Below, piece by piece: positions 49,330 to 61,879 of a DNA stretch of 64,000 nucleotides. Source of the stretch: Epiperipatus broadwayi. Lineage: Eukaryota; Onychophora; Udeonychophora; Euonychophora; Peripatidae. Where the stretch lies: positions 95,641 to 159,640 of the forward strand of contig JAQFVV010013315.1 in assembly GCA_028023455.1 (NCBI GenBank), in the 5' to 3' direction. The stretch's first letter is position 1. Every line of letters begins with the position of its first letter. Position numbers and translations under genes: made by a program. Below the pieces are notes generated by a model, which saw nothing but the letters and a program-made list of their open reading frames with translations, was not told the origin of the DNA and did not search any database.

Positions 49330-50130
49330 TATACTTTTGCGTGATACTGTTGGTGAGGTATAGTGTCTAATTGCCCTGCAATTATTAATGTAAAGAACTG
49401 CCATGTACCCTTTTAAGTTTACCTACTACTTCCAGCTTTACTGGAACAGGTTGCCTCATGTCGGATTTAGATTTTAGCAGCTTTCAGTTTTAACATGGAC
49501 TTGTTTCATTGCTTCAAACATGTGATAGAGACAACATCCATATTGTCATTCAGGTCTGACAGTAAATTGATGTCTCTCTTTATCTCCAAATGGACTGTCT
49601 ATTTATAATCACATCCCCTTTCATAATGAAAACATTTGGATTCCCTGAATATCATCACTCATTGGCCTGTTTCTTGTATTAGATATATATTATCTATTCA
49701 TATATCTGTTGATCTGTGGCAATGAATGCTCAATCCAATCAAGATAAGATGGAATCTGGGCTAGTCTATTAGTTGAAGGTAAGATGTGCTATAATATTCC
49801 CTCTCACTGACTAAAGTTAGCCTTGAAGATTGTAGTCATACAGATAGTTTAGTGGATGTCTTCATCACTTTTTGGCTTCATCAGGTCTGATGACTATATC
49901 TATAAATTCAGTGACTTTGAACCTTGTAGACATTTAGTGAATTTTCACTGTTGGCTAATGACTTCACTGTTGGCTTATGATATTTTACTGTTCATTGATG
50001 AGCCTTCACTGTTGTCTGGCAATGTATAGTTCAACCTTAACTGCTTTCTGTGACTGTGATTTCGAATAACCACTGTTTACAATCCTTTCGGTACTTACAC
50101 ATTAGATCTGCCATGAAATATTGCACATGT
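49330..50130. other. unrecognised segment of higher complexity
   Basis: The base composition is clearly less AT-rich than the flanks and the stretch starts just after a TA tract. It contains four degenerate copies of TTCACTGTTGGCTAATGA-type sequence at about 49940-50025. Short frames on both strands are broken by stops. It may be a decayed transposon or retrocopy; I cannot name it. Confidence 0.35.
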
Positions 50131-50722
50131 AAACAATGAAAACCACATTAATCAAAAGAAAAGTAATGTAACATTAAATGTCAAAATATATATAAATATT
50201 TTTTTTATTTAAAAAAAAAAACTTATTTACGCTTTAAAAAAAGACTTCGTAATGTGAACAATATATAATAAAAATACAAACATTACAACAGGTACTATTA
50301 ATTAAATGTATTTATTTGTGATGTCATGGCAGGTCTAATGCATAAGTACCTTTTAATTTGATTACAACTTTTGGGAACCCATTTGGTTATTTTCTTAAAC
50401 ATACAGCATTGAACTTGGAAACCTATCTGCATTTTAGCACTTTTTTTCTAGGATTCAAACCAAGTTTATTATCAAACACATCTAGGTAGATTCTTTTTAT
50501 TTTTGTGAGATAGTTCATTTTAATCACTGTAATGCCAAAATGATGAAACCTCTGTCACAGCCTAATAAATTCTTATGCTTATCAACAAACATAATGAGAG
50601 TTAATTAAATTGTTCTATTGGGCATAGTAAGTAAGTTTTTTTGACCCAAGAATGGTCTTTGATTGCTTTGATAGTCAATAATCACACTTCTGCTAGGATG
50701 CAAGTAATGACTTTTTTTATTA

Positions 50723-50938
50723 ATGATAGCCCATGTTTTTGACACAGTGAACACTGCAGCTCATGTGTCTAATTCCATTGTTATTGGCATGTCAATAACA
50801 GTTCTGCTGGTGAAAGGTGAATCAATGTCTCTCATATTATTTTTACAGGCATTGTTTATTTTATTTGATATTACCTTTCTGGATTTTTGGAATGGTCTCG
50901 TCCATTCTTTTCTGAGGGCCTTGTTTTTTTCTTTTTAA
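50723..50938 (+). other. open frame of uncertain status
   Basis: A 71-codon frame with mixed composition at its start (MIAHVFDTVNTAAHVSNS) and a hydrophobic end. No match to a later TMTC2 exon or to any transposon protein that I recognise. Probably chance or a relic. Confidence 0.2.
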
Positions 50939-51194
50939 AACAAACAGCTTCTATGTGACTGACATGCTTTCAATATCTACACAGCAAATTATAAAGAACC
51001 ATTTTAAAATAAACTTTCCATATGTCAATGCCAATTTATTTTGTCTGATAACAGAAGATAACATCTTTCATCTGATCTTAAATCGTATATATTACAAATA
51101 AATAAAACATTGATAGCTAAAAAGGCTGAAACTTTATATTAGTGGTGTCTTAGTTTATAAATTAATCAAACCAGCTTACTGTTTATATATTAAC

Positions 51195-51415
51195 TTAAAC
51201 TGAATACTAATAATTTTAATTATACTTAAATAACATTTACTGCTGATCAAATATATAATGTTTATGAATATAAATACCTCATGGATCAATTATATCTGAA
51301 TGGCTTGCTATGATGTGATTTGTCCATGAAGTATTTATATTCATAAACGTTACATATTTAATTTGCAGTAATAGGCCTTTACATGTAATTAAAATTATTA
51401 GTATTTCATTTGAGT
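51195..51415. mobile_element. short palindromic foldback element
   Basis: Arms of about 95 bp are inverse copies: GAATACTAATAATTTTAATT against its inverse near 51390, and GTTTATGAATATAAATACCT against its inverse near 51340, with a loop of about 35 bp around 51305. No frame and no TSD identified. Confidence 0.8.
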
Positions 51416-51419
51416 TTGT

Positions 51420-54270
51420 ACTACTCTATTATTGCTCTAAACCATACAGAACAAAAATCATGGGTTACTGGTTAAGTAGTGATAGGAATTATAATAACTA
51501 AATAGTCTTTTAACAAAAGTTTATTTACTAGTTCATTTGAAGAAACATTTTAAATATTTTGTATAGATTGTTAAATGAACCAGCATCTTGAATGTTTACA
51601 AAAAAATAATGAAACTCACAAGAAAAAAGTAAAGAAAGAAATTTAAAAATGATTATTAAAAAAAGAAATAGTTATTAGTATTTGTGAGATTCTGTTTGAA
51701 ACTTAGAAAAAATCTAGTATAATGGCTATTGACTAATGATGAAATTTATATTCAGTGGAATTAATTTGTTTTCAAGCTATATGTGAATAAATGCAAATTC
51801 AGAGCAATTATGTATGCAGCAAATCTAAATGATCAATTTAATTTATTATTAATTAAAATATTACATTTTATTAACATTATTTTTTTTAAATGCCACTGTT
51901 GTTTGAATGTAAACTTCTTTTCAAATAATTCACAAACTTATTTTACTTAACCTGTTTTAAATAAATTATTTGCAACAAATTTACATTAGTGATTAATTTC
52001 ACTTTTATGTTATGAATGAAAATGCATTTTTGAAATTATAAAAAAAAATAAATTAAAATGCCACATTAATTTCATTCGAGAGGAAGCCCCATATAAAACT
52101 TATCTGAGGGTTAATTATGACTTTTTGGCCATTAGTATTTGAGATGATGTTCCAAAATATTATTTATACCTTATCTTCATAATGATATATAAATTTACTA
52201 TTTCTAAACATATGATCATGTTTTATTTTAATGATCACTTTGTGATCTTTTTTTTTTTTATTACCGTTAAAAATATAAATAATTTATTACTGCAAATGTA
52301 ATGTGCGTGTAAGTGTGTGTGTGTTTGTATGAAAAAATCATTAATCTTAAAAGTGATGATACAGAAATAATTTAGTCTGCAAAAATATTTTTTTAATATA
52401 TATATATTTTTCAAATAAACTTTAGATTACTAAGAAGTCTCATAAAAATAATTGAATTTTTTTATTATTATTTGTGAATTAATTTTGAATTGTATCCTTT
52501 GTCTTTCATGCAAGAAAGTATATACTTGTTTTTGCTATAATTTTTTTCACACCTTTTATCAGTCTTTTTAAGTAAAAAGATAAATGGTTAGTTTTAAATT
52601 TAAAAAAGTGCTCTTTATTAATTGAAATTTAGTATTGTTTTTTAAATTTTGTTTTTAGTATCTTTTTATCTCCACTCTATGCTCTTTTTTTTATCGTTCT
52701 ATCTTCAGTCAATTAAGGTACTGTAAGTATTTGTTATCATAAGTTTCTAAATTCATCAATCATCTACCTGCATCATCTGTAATAATGATGGAGTATATTT
52801 GTGCAACCATATTTGTATTCTTTAATTATATATAACCTAATAGTGGATATTTGGCATCATGACCCTTTTTGTTTCCAACATTTTTTAAACTGATTTTTAT
52901 ATTCATAGATTTTGACCATTGTATAAATAAAAGGGAAAAAAACTGTCTTCAAAGTAATATTTTATTTGATGGCTTTTCTTATTGTATACTTTTAAGTAGT
53001 TTGTGTAAACTATTAAAGTAACCAAATACACAATCCGTTATAATTTTTATGATCAAACATAATTGATCATGATTTTTAAAAAAGAGTCACCATAACTTTG
53101 CTTTTATAATATATTAAAGACCTGACTTATCTTAATGTTTAAATATGAAAATAAATGTAATGTGCAAAAATTTAAGTAGTTGAAAATTTTGACATTACTT
53201 TTAACTTCTAATCTTTAAGAAATGGATTCATCAAACAATGTCATCTTGAAATATAATAAATGCCTAGATTTATAAACTTTTAAAAAATGAAAATAATTAG
53301 TACTATAATTATGATTTATAATGAAGTATTAATAAATATTAACTGTGATTAAATATTTACTTACATCTTTTTTGTCAAATTACTTAATTGAAAAATAAAA
53401 CAACAAAATAAATTAGAGATATGTAACAGAAAAAAATGCTGTGACCTCTAAAATAAAAAAAATTAAAGTCACGCATATCAATTTTTTTATTTTAATTGTT
53501 TTTATCTCTTTATGAAAAATTTAACTAAAATTTAAAACTTTATTCTTAATGAATATTTAAATTACAAATCATATGAAAGAGTTAACAAAGAAAAATGCTG
53601 ATAGAGTGTGAATTTAGTTAAAATCTAATGATGTCAAAATACAGTAAAATTTCTGCGACTAATCTTAGAAAAGATTTTAATATTTTTAGACATTAACCTG
53701 TGATGTAAATTTCTGTTTGGAAAAAATAATAACAAGTTGCTAAAATTGGATATAAAAATTTCATTGAGTTAAACAGTCAAGAAATTATTGTAATTTTAGA
53801 TCTTTATTGACATAGAAATTTGTTTTCAATAACTTTTTATCAATAGTTATGGTAATATATATATATATTCTTTATTCTAAAATAAGTCACTTTATATATA
53901 GTTTTTTTTCAAACTTAAATCTTTATATGAGCAATGGTAAAAATCAACAATAATCACAACTAATTGTCTATTTTTATATAAAAACTCTATATCTGAGTTA
54001 CTGTTATAGAGTTTAATAATAAAATAATTTGTTGTTTTTTTTTTGCTTTCAGAATTGACCAATTAATTCCAACATATTAATAAGTCTCCACATATTCATT
54101 TTTTTGGCAAATTTTGTTTTATGTATAAACTAATATTTTGAAACAAAAATATATCAGTTTATAAGATTAGAATATACTCTTAAGAAATAGTCATGCTTAA
54201 AAAGATATTAAATAAACTGAGGTAAAAATAACTGAAGAAAGATAAATCAGTGAGCAACATGGGTTTAGCA
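51420..54270. other. AT-rich non-coding stretch
   Basis: No gene or bounded repeat recognised. There is a GT run near 52310 and homopolymer T and A tracts. Confidence 0.4.
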
Positions 54271-54284
54271 TCAGATTTTGGGCA

Positions 54285-54441
54285 TTATCATCATCAACAA
54301 CCATTATCAATCCACTTCAGGATGAACGTCTCTCCAAGTTCAATCCATCTTCTCCACTCTTCAGCTTTTCTTCTTCAAATCACCACTGCACACTTTTTTA
54401 TTTCATCCATCCATCTCACATTTGGCTCTTTCTGGGTCTTT
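54285..54441 (-). mobile_element. RTE-like LINE 3' end fragment
   Basis: The last 150 bp of the family: minus-strand frame with RWMDEIKKCAV and RRWIELGETFILKWIDNG, ending in the ATC/GAT tail. The flanks ATTTTGGGCAT (about 54275) and ATTTTGGAGCAT (about 54445) look like a TSD with a one-base insertion, so this is a very short 5'-truncated insertion. Confidence 0.85.
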
Positions 54442-54449
54442 TAATTTTG

Positions 54450-56850
54450 GAGCATAAATTCCTTTATTTGATTCCAATCCCTGAACTTTTTACAAGCTCC
54501 CAAATAATAAAGCCATTTAACTATTTTTTATTTAATTGAATTGAAAATAAAAAATACTATTTTGATTTTAGAAAGTATATATTTATAAATTAATAGTAAG
54601 TGTGGATTTGTAAATGTTTAAGGAATTAACATTACATAATTATTATAGAAATCAAATTTACACCTTTAGATTCTTGAATAATAAATTGTAAGGCAATGCT
54701 TTAATCAACTGGAGCTAATTATATTTAGTTTTTTTAATAATTTACAAATCTGTCATTGAAACAATGTGGAAAAAAAAATTAGTTCTTAAAAAAAAAGTGT
54801 GAAGGATATATTTAGATATTACAATATAATTATTAAATAAAGAATAAAATTTGTCAAGTTAGCCTCAAAAGATTTCCATTTTGTAGTTGTTGACATGTTT
54901 AGTTTTTTACTGTAATTTTTAATTTAAAAAAATGTAAACACCTAGTTTGAGATTGGTACAAATCTTTAGAAAGCAAAGGCTGCTGTAAGATCTTCATGTC
55001 TCACGTGTATATGCATACAACACAGATATTTTTAAAATGTAGTATACAATTTAATTTTAAACTTATATGCAATAAAACACCAGCAAAAAATTTAAAAAGT
55101 AGAATAACATGCTTATGAAAAATATGGTTAAATAATAAATGACAATGTTTATATTTATATATTCATGTACTATACTGAAATCTAGGTTTGTGCATTTATG
55201 TGTTGACTTAGTCCTTTTTTCTCTCTCTTTTTCAAAATAAAACAACTTACTATCTTTTTTTTTTTACTGTTGATGATGATGATGAAATATAAAAAATGGA
55301 ATGTGTGATGGCAGCAACCATTTTTTGTGATGTTTTGATCATATTGTCAAGTGCTGTATTGCAAATTGGAAAATTAAAAATTCAGTGTTATAAATATTTT
55401 AAAAATCTGTTTTTGAACTAAAGGTAACTCTATAAAATTGCATGCTTCCCTTCTCAAATTAGTTTTATAAATATCTCTAATGCATCTTCACAATTATATA
55501 TTTGTCTTTCCAGTCTAGTTTTTTTTTTTACATCTCTATGCCTATAAGTGTGAAGAAAACAATGTATTGCTAAAACACCAATAAGTTGAAGTCATGTGAT
55601 ATTTTTTGGATCTTTCCAATCTATATAGACTTTCCTTTCAACAGCATAACACTGGTTTTTATGAGATGAATTGATTGGCTCTTTCATCAATTTCCAAGGT
55701 GCATATCATTTGTCATTTTGCATTACCAAATGTGGAAAAGATATTATTGTACTGGCCTTGTTATCAATGATCTTGCCAGATTTTTTACTAACAAAAAGTT
55801 TCATCTATTGAGAAAGCCTATAACTAAAATATAATTTTCATCTTCGAGTGAAATTGGGAAACACTCCATCTCATACATCATCACCTCCATGTGAACACCT
55901 GAAAATCAGAACAATGGATTTAAAATCTTCAGAAAACAATTCAAAAGCCTATTAAATGTATCCTTTAAAAGTTAACACTTATTACTAGCAAAAATGTTTA
56001 CTTAAAAAAAGTTTTTTTTTAAAAAAAAAGTAGTAGTTTTTTTAAAGTAAAGAAAAAAAATTCAGTTACTTCTAAATATAATAGTAATTTTCGCGATAAT
56101 TTATCATTTTCTTTCTATTAGACAGCTTTTGAATTAAGTTAAAGTTAATATGCAGTGTAATGTAAAGATAGGTGATAGGAATTGCTTTAATCATGAATAT
56201 ATGACAGATATTTTATCTTCTCAGCGTATCAGCATTTCCCAAATATTTTTATCCTGTGTGATTTTTTTTTTTTATTCTTGTGCACATTCTCTTTTTAATA
56301 TCGATGTCTTATTTTCTATAATAAAAGTTTGCATTTTAATAATAATAGATGCAATGTTGCATAAAATTAAAAACCTTTAATCTTTTTCTGTCAGAGTTCA
56401 GCTTCCCTTCATTTTTGTTTGTGCTCATAAATCAACCAATCGGCATTCCTTGAATGCCACAGCTAAATTATCTTTATCTTGAGAATAATAAAATCTAAAA
56501 TAAATGATTGTTCATATTAAATAAACAATGAAGTAAAATTTATGTTATTATCAATTAATTACTGAATCTAAGAGATTAATTAAATAAGCAAAGATATATT
56601 TAATTACTTGCATGTTTCAAATTATTTTGTATCAATTAATTGAAAAAAGGAAGAAGTAACTAATTATTTAAAATAGTAAAAAATCGCATATATTATTTTG
56701 TGTTTTTATCGACAAATAAATCTGGTTATACGTTTTTTCTTTGGCTAAAACTTAATTCTACGAGTATCGAAATCTTAAAATGAGTTTTGACCTGCGCCCT
56801 GTGATAGAGTAGTACTCTGGAGTTTAAAGTTCATAAATTATAACAGAGCT
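54450..56850. other. AT-rich non-coding stretch
   Basis: No gene recognised. A short GAT run at about 55274 resembles a LINE tail, but no LINE sequence adjoins it. Confidence 0.4.
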
Positions 56851-56865
56851 ACTTACACTGCTCAA

Positions 56866-56959
56866 CTTTTATATATATATGTCAAAGCGTTGACCGGGAA
56901 GCGAACCCAGGTCAGCGGCTTGGAAGCAGCTATGCTAACCGCTGGGCCATCAACGCTTG
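56866..56959 (-). mobile_element. very short tRNA-Gly-like SINE
   Basis: A complete insertion of 94 bp with an 11-bp duplication ACACTGCTCAA at 56855-56865 and 56960-56970. The minus strand at 56956-56887 folds as a tRNA: acceptor GCGTTGA with TCAACGC, A box TGGCCCAGCGGTTAGCAT, TTCC in the anticodon loop, and T arm CTGGGTTCGCTTCCCGG. The layout resembles tRNA-Gly(UCC), with one base missing in the anticodon stem. A CTTTGACATATATATA tail follows. It might be mistaken for a tRNA gene, but the TSD and the shared tail with 40.2 and 61.8 kb show that it is a retroposed SINE. Confidence 0.85.
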
Positions 56960-57324
56960 ACACTGCTCAAACATTTTATAAACCCCCTAGCAATAAAGTC
57001 ATTTGATTATGTATATTTCTTTAATTGATTTGTTGTATTTCTTATGTGCCAACTCACCTGAAAGTCCATATCTTAAAAAAAAAGAGCTTTTGATTCTTAG
57101 AGATTCGTAAAATCGGGAATGAAAAGATAATTTACTATCACCATCAAAGTTAATTTTCATATCTTTTATTCTTATCGATGTCTTTGTTATGCCATCATGT
57201 TCTGCTTCTCTTTCTATTTTGATCTTAGATAACCTCTTATGAACAGATTCGTTCCAAGTATAACTGCAACAAAGTATACTTCACATTGTAAGTTTGAGCA
57301 ATAAGTAAACATCCCATGATAGTA

Positions 57325-57375
57325 TATATCCATACTACAGACTAATTTCTGTCAGCCATCTTCAGTGAGATGTAA
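57325..57375 (-). other. decayed hammerhead-element relic
   Basis: On the minus strand the core CTGAAGA fits CUGANGA, with GAAA and TTAGTC, and about two pairs of stem II (TG/CA). Stem I pairs at only some positions. The upstream plus-strand text AAGTAAACATCCCATGAT matches the left end of the 29-kb family, so this is an old diverged copy. Confidence 0.4.
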
Positions 57376-57554
57376 GAATTGCATTATATATCCAGTAAAC
57401 AACATTACATCTAAGAATAGACTGTCTCTGAGCTACAAATATAAGAGGTGATCATCCTAAACTAACTAATCTTCAGCAAAAACAAAGGTCAAAGTTAAGC
57501 ATTTATTTGTACATTTACATATAAAATAGTTTATGTAAAATGAAATATTTAAAT

Positions 57555-58185
57555 AGAAGGGTTTGAATTCAGGATTTTTCAGTCTATTTATCCTCCACTG
57601 TATCTCAAGTAACTGATACTCATGACAACACACATGCAAAAACGATACATGACTCCCAATATGTTTATTTCATGCAGAACCAATACTCATCAGTTAGGCC
57701 AGATCATTAACCTCTCACACATATATACAATCAGTGCTTGAATTACATTAAGACAGCAATTCATCAAACTTTAATGGATAGGCTTCAATTTTTTCACCCT
57801 TCCAACTATTCAATTGTCCATTTCATTGAAAAACCGAAGATGGAATGCTCAAATCTCTTGTTGGGTTTGATATTATGATCATATCCATGTAGTCATTACA
57901 TCAATCTAATCTCATGGGTACTACTATAATATCAAATCCAACAAGGGCTTTGAGCATTCTATCATCAGATGTTTAATGAAGTGGATGGTTGAATAGTGTT
58001 GGAAGAATGAGAAGATTGAAGCCTGTCTATTAAAATTTGATGAATTGCTATCTTAATATGAAATGAACCCTATAGGTATATATGTGTGGGAGATTATACT
58101 GTTGTCCAATTGATGAGTGCTGGTCCTGCATGAAATATGTATAATGAGAATCATGTGATCTTTTTTGCATGGGTGTATTGGTTGC
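57555..58185. mobile_element. palindromic foldback element (about 600 bp)
   Basis: Inverted arms run from about 57630-57890 and 57920-58180: ATTTCATGCAGAACCAATAC, CACACATATATAC, CAGCAATTCATCAAA, CCTTCCAACTATTCAA and CTTGTTGGGTTTGATATT all recur inverted. Arms match at roughly four in five bases, older than the 23-kb foldback. The part left of 57630 has no inverted partner but aligns with 13.72-13.86 kb, so the ancestral unit is asymmetric and the palindrome is an inverted dimer. Confidence 0.8.
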
Positions 58186-58439
58186 TTGAAATAGAATGGA
58201 AAATGAATAGTCCAAAAAATCCTGCCCTTTATTTACATATATGAAATATTACAGAACTTAACTTAAAAAAATAAAGTTCAATAATTAATACTTTATTTTT
58301 TCGTGTCATTCTTTATGTTTTATCCAAATGTTGTGAACTTTCTCTAGGGTTATTTGTTTTGCTGGAAAGATATAATGCTTAATTCTTATAAATTATCCAA
58401 ATGATTGTTATCTAGTTTATTACATGATTTTGATTTTAT

Positions 58440-59960
58440 TGCTTTCATTAAACTAAAACCATGTTTGCAATCTCTGGAAGTTTGAAAAGTTCACAAATAT
58501 TGAAAAGTATGAAAAATTCTTTATACTTTTTCTCTTTTAAGACATATATAGCTAAATCATTAAATGAATCGATTTCTTCAATTTTACATTTTTCATTTAC
58601 TAAAAATTTCAAATTACCATATTTTTCTAAAATTATATCTAAGCCTATATGTTTTTATCAATATTATTTATTATAGATTCATAATTTACAAATATACATT
58701 TTAGACTATTTTTTCATGCTCTATGTTTAAATCTTTTTTTATTAGAAAATGATCCAAGGCATTTAAATGATTGCAAAGCAGCTGAATAAATTTCAGTATC
58801 AGGAAAGTAATTCTATAATTATTGGAATCTAAAATTGTTTGAATATCCATCCCTACTCCAGCTGATGTTATCTAGTTATTGTGCTCGTAGTTTATTAATT
58901 TTTGTCTTTGCAAATTGGTATGCATTAGTCAAGGATAAAATAATCCTTTTCAAGGTTTTGGTTAATGCTAATAATTCTGCAAATATATTTTGAAGAATCA
59001 TACAGCTACTCAATATTGTGGATTTTGAAAGATTTTTTAAACAATAATCATTGAATTCTTCAACTTGTTCTGTACAATAACTTATTATAATTTCATACCT
59101 TCTTATCAAAACATTTAGTATAAAATATCTAAATACTTATCTTGCTTCATGAGAGATCTGAATGATATAATGTGAATTTTTCAAATGTTGGCTAATTCTT
59201 TAAGTTTTTTAATTTTTGTAGATGATTTTTAAACATGGTGTATATTGTTCTTAAAAGAATTTCTGTATCCTTAATAAATGAAACCTGTTTCTATGCAATG
59301 TTGTTGAATTAAATGTGAAACATCATATTGTAGATAAGCAGCCACATCATATGTTTTTTCTGACATTACAGAGATAAATATAATTATTTTTTTAAACCAA
59401 TAGTTTCTCTCTATAAATCTTTTCATTTCTATGACTATCACATGCAGTTAGCTTAATAATGCTGACAATTTTGTCTGATAGCTGGTTACAAATTTTGATC
59501 TGTATTCTATAAATAATGTTAATGTTTTTCCTACTGAAATGTCTATTTTGTGTCAGCCATCAAACAATGAAATGAAGATATTCAAAGTTCATCAATAATC
59601 TCTTCATGAATGATTAAATTTATACATTCTATAAATTCAAAAGAATAATTCAATGTTATGCCATGATTTGAAAATATTAAATTTTCTATATGATCATGTA
59701 TAAATTACACATAGAGCATTGACAAATTGATAGTAATTGATTAAAATTAGAATTTTAATCAAGTTTTATTCATTTTCTTGTTTTCAGCATTTTCTAATCT
59801 GATATTATGATCTTTCAGGTTTTCCATTAAAATTCTCAAAATTACTCCATTGAATTTATTTCAGATGGCAATAATTAAATCAGTATAAACTTTTTGAGTT
59901 AAATATTTTAAATAGTCTATTTTCCATTGGTCTACATTTTACTGCTAATAAAATCACCTT
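58440..59960 (-). pseudogene. possible hAT-like transposase relic
   Basis: The minus strand carries discontinuous protein-like segments in several frames: NANKVICKICLSQ (zinc-finger-like, near 60000), GKTLTLFIEYRSKFVTSYQ, then the longest intact part (58876-59109) with EEFNDYCLKNLSKS and ELLALTKTLKRIILSLTNAY ahead of INKLRAQ, and finally KEFFILFNICELFKLPEIAN. The order, and especially the pattern of leucines before the terminal Leu-Arg, resemble the middle and C-terminal regions of domesticated and wild hAT transposases. Many stops and shifts. No terminal inverted repeats were found. Tentative. Confidence 0.35.
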
Positions 59961-60571
59961 TTGAGTTTGACTGAGACATATTTTACAAATGACTTTATTT
60001 GCATTGCTTTGATCACTAAACATCCCAAAGTTTAATGCAGTAGTTATAATTTTTGATGATGCATTTCAATTTCAACTGATAGGGAGAGCCATTCATATTT
60101 AATTTCATTTTTCTTATTTTTAAATTGATTTAATGAAGTAGATTGATTTACTGGATGGTTTGAAATTTGTAAGACCTAAAATAAATATTTGTATGTTGGA
60201 TAATTTTGTTTAAAAACAAATTACAATAGTAATAAAAAGTCTTATCTCACTCAATCTGGAGTTCTAATTGCATCAAACATTTTGCCTTGTCAATGCCCAG
60301 TGGATGAAAATCAGTGCTCAGTCATTTCTGTTATATATAGGCTAAAATGTAATAGTATTAGACTGTTTTTTAGTTATTTCCAGTGGATCACACTACTATT
60401 AAACTGAAGTTTCTATAGCAATATTTCTGCTCCACTGCATGTACATATTAATTCTATTTATTAATTAGTTTTATCAAAATTATTCACGTAGATTCAATTT
60501 AATGTGTTTAGATATAAAGACAAATGGGTGAATACTTTAAATATTGGAATGACTGGAGTGAACAAACATCA

Positions 60572-60854
60572 CATGACCACCACTTCTTATGCTTGTGTAT
60601 AACTGTTGTTAAAACAGGCAAAACTCACTATACGTATTGCCACACACAGCAAGCTAGAGTAATCAATGGATGCCAGAAGGCTTGTGCATAAAATCCCATC
60701 TGGTGCTTACTCATCTAATATCCAAGCCAGAAACTAGTCTGGGGATATTGGATGAGTAGGCACTAGATGGGGATTTTATGCACAAGCCTTCTGGCATATA
60801 ATTATTACTCTAGCTTGCTGTGTGTGGCAATATGTATAATGAGTTTTGCCTGTT
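60572..60854. mobile_element. palindromic hammerhead retroelement, core-deleted copy C
   Basis: Left end AACATCACATGACCACC, then arms with CAGAAGGCTTGTGCATAAAA and its inverse, meeting at about 60721 where the left arm (TCTAATATCC) jumps straight to AAGCCAGAAACTAGTCTGGG. The deletion removed the centre, the whole left hammerhead and the CTGATGA half of the right one. What remains is a palindrome of about 240 bp that cannot form a hammerhead. Confidence 0.85.
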
Positions 60855-61129
60855 GAAAGGTTGCACAGGCTTTAAAAATTGCCACACAGTTGTGCTGTGC
60901 AGCTTAAAGGGAATGTTACTAGTAAGGATTTTTACCTTTTTAAAAATAATATCCAAGCTAATAATCTAAAAGATACACAGGAAGGTAAAATCATGTGATG
61001 TTCAGTGTGGAACATTTTATATTTGTTTATAGTCAGTTAATATAACATGTTGGTTGTCATTTCTGAAGCAAATAAGGGGGAGGGGATCAGTTTAATACAT
61101 TTTATCTTTAGTGTACATACAGCAAAAAA

Positions 61130-61286
61130 GTGCTACTTACTTGATAGACAAATCTCTTCTAGCTTGAATAATTATCAAGCTGAGAATATAAACCAATTTA
61201 AATATCTTGCAGCTTTTTTAAAGAAAAGTAGTAGAATTAGGTGTTGGGGTGAAATACAAACTCCAATGTGCTGTTGGTGTTATTAA
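61130..61286 (+). mobile_element. LINE reverse transcriptase thumb relic
   Basis: The frame reads SSLNNYQAENINQFKYLAAF then LKKSSRIRCWGEIQTPM. The NQFKYLA...EI pattern matches the V-x-x-FKYLG...EI stretch just after the palm of many LINE reverse transcriptases. No more of the element is recognisable. Modest certainty. Confidence 0.4.
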
Positions 61287-61757
61287 CAATTTAAAAGATT
61301 TATTATTTTACCTAATTTAGATTTGCATATCTTACTGATTTAGCATAAAGTATTTAAAACATTTCTTTAAGATTGCATTACAATTGTAAAATAATAAGTC
61401 TAATCGATACATAGTTTAATTTACTATATATGAAAATACAGAGTTTGCTATTGTAAAGTCATATCTTCATGGCATTGAGAATGTAAAATGAATAAACAAC
61501 ACAAGACTTTCTAAAAGAATGTTTTATGGTGAACTTGAGAATTGTTTTTCTGAAACAAGTGCAATATTGATTGACATCATTCTGCAGATATGGTTGATTT
61601 CTAGTTTACACTGAAGAGCTGCAATTAAGCAGAGTTATATAGAATTGTAGAAAGAAAAGATTTCTGGAGAATAAAATTAAAAGTTAACATTCCAAAATAT
61701 TAAATAAACAGAATAATGGAGCATCATTTTTTTTATGTGGATATATTTATAGTTTTT

Positions 61758-61863
61758 TTTTCATATCTAATAGCATCGGCCAGGACACAAACCCACAACT
61801 GTCTGCAACCAACTACTTGCTTGCAAGGTTGCAGCGATAACATCTCGGCTAACAACGCTTGAC
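61758..61863 (-). mobile_element. very short tRNA-derived SINE
   Basis: Same family as 40192-40300: the minus strand begins GTCAAGCGTTGTTAGCCGAG, shares CTTGCAAGCAAGTAGTTGG, has a B-box-like GTGGGTTTGTGTCC and ends GATGCTATTAGATATGAA plus an A run. The flanks ATATTTATAGTTTT and ATATTTATGTTTTT look like a TSD with one indel. It is more diverged than the 40-kb copy. Confidence 0.8.
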
Positions 61864-61879
61864 ATATTTATGTTTTTGA

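Noticed and set aside
49868-49890. CTGATGA on the minus strand as a hammerhead core
   Set aside because: The following sequence gives no stem II closing in GAAA.
50723-50938. Next TMTC2 exon
   Set aside because: The translation does not resemble the segment that follows in TMTC proteins, and splice sites in phase are lacking.
56887-56956. Functional tRNA-Gly gene on the minus strand
   Set aside because: It folds as a tRNA, but it sits inside an 11-bp TSD, has a TA tail shared with other insertions and lacks a base in the anticodon stem, so it is a SINE.
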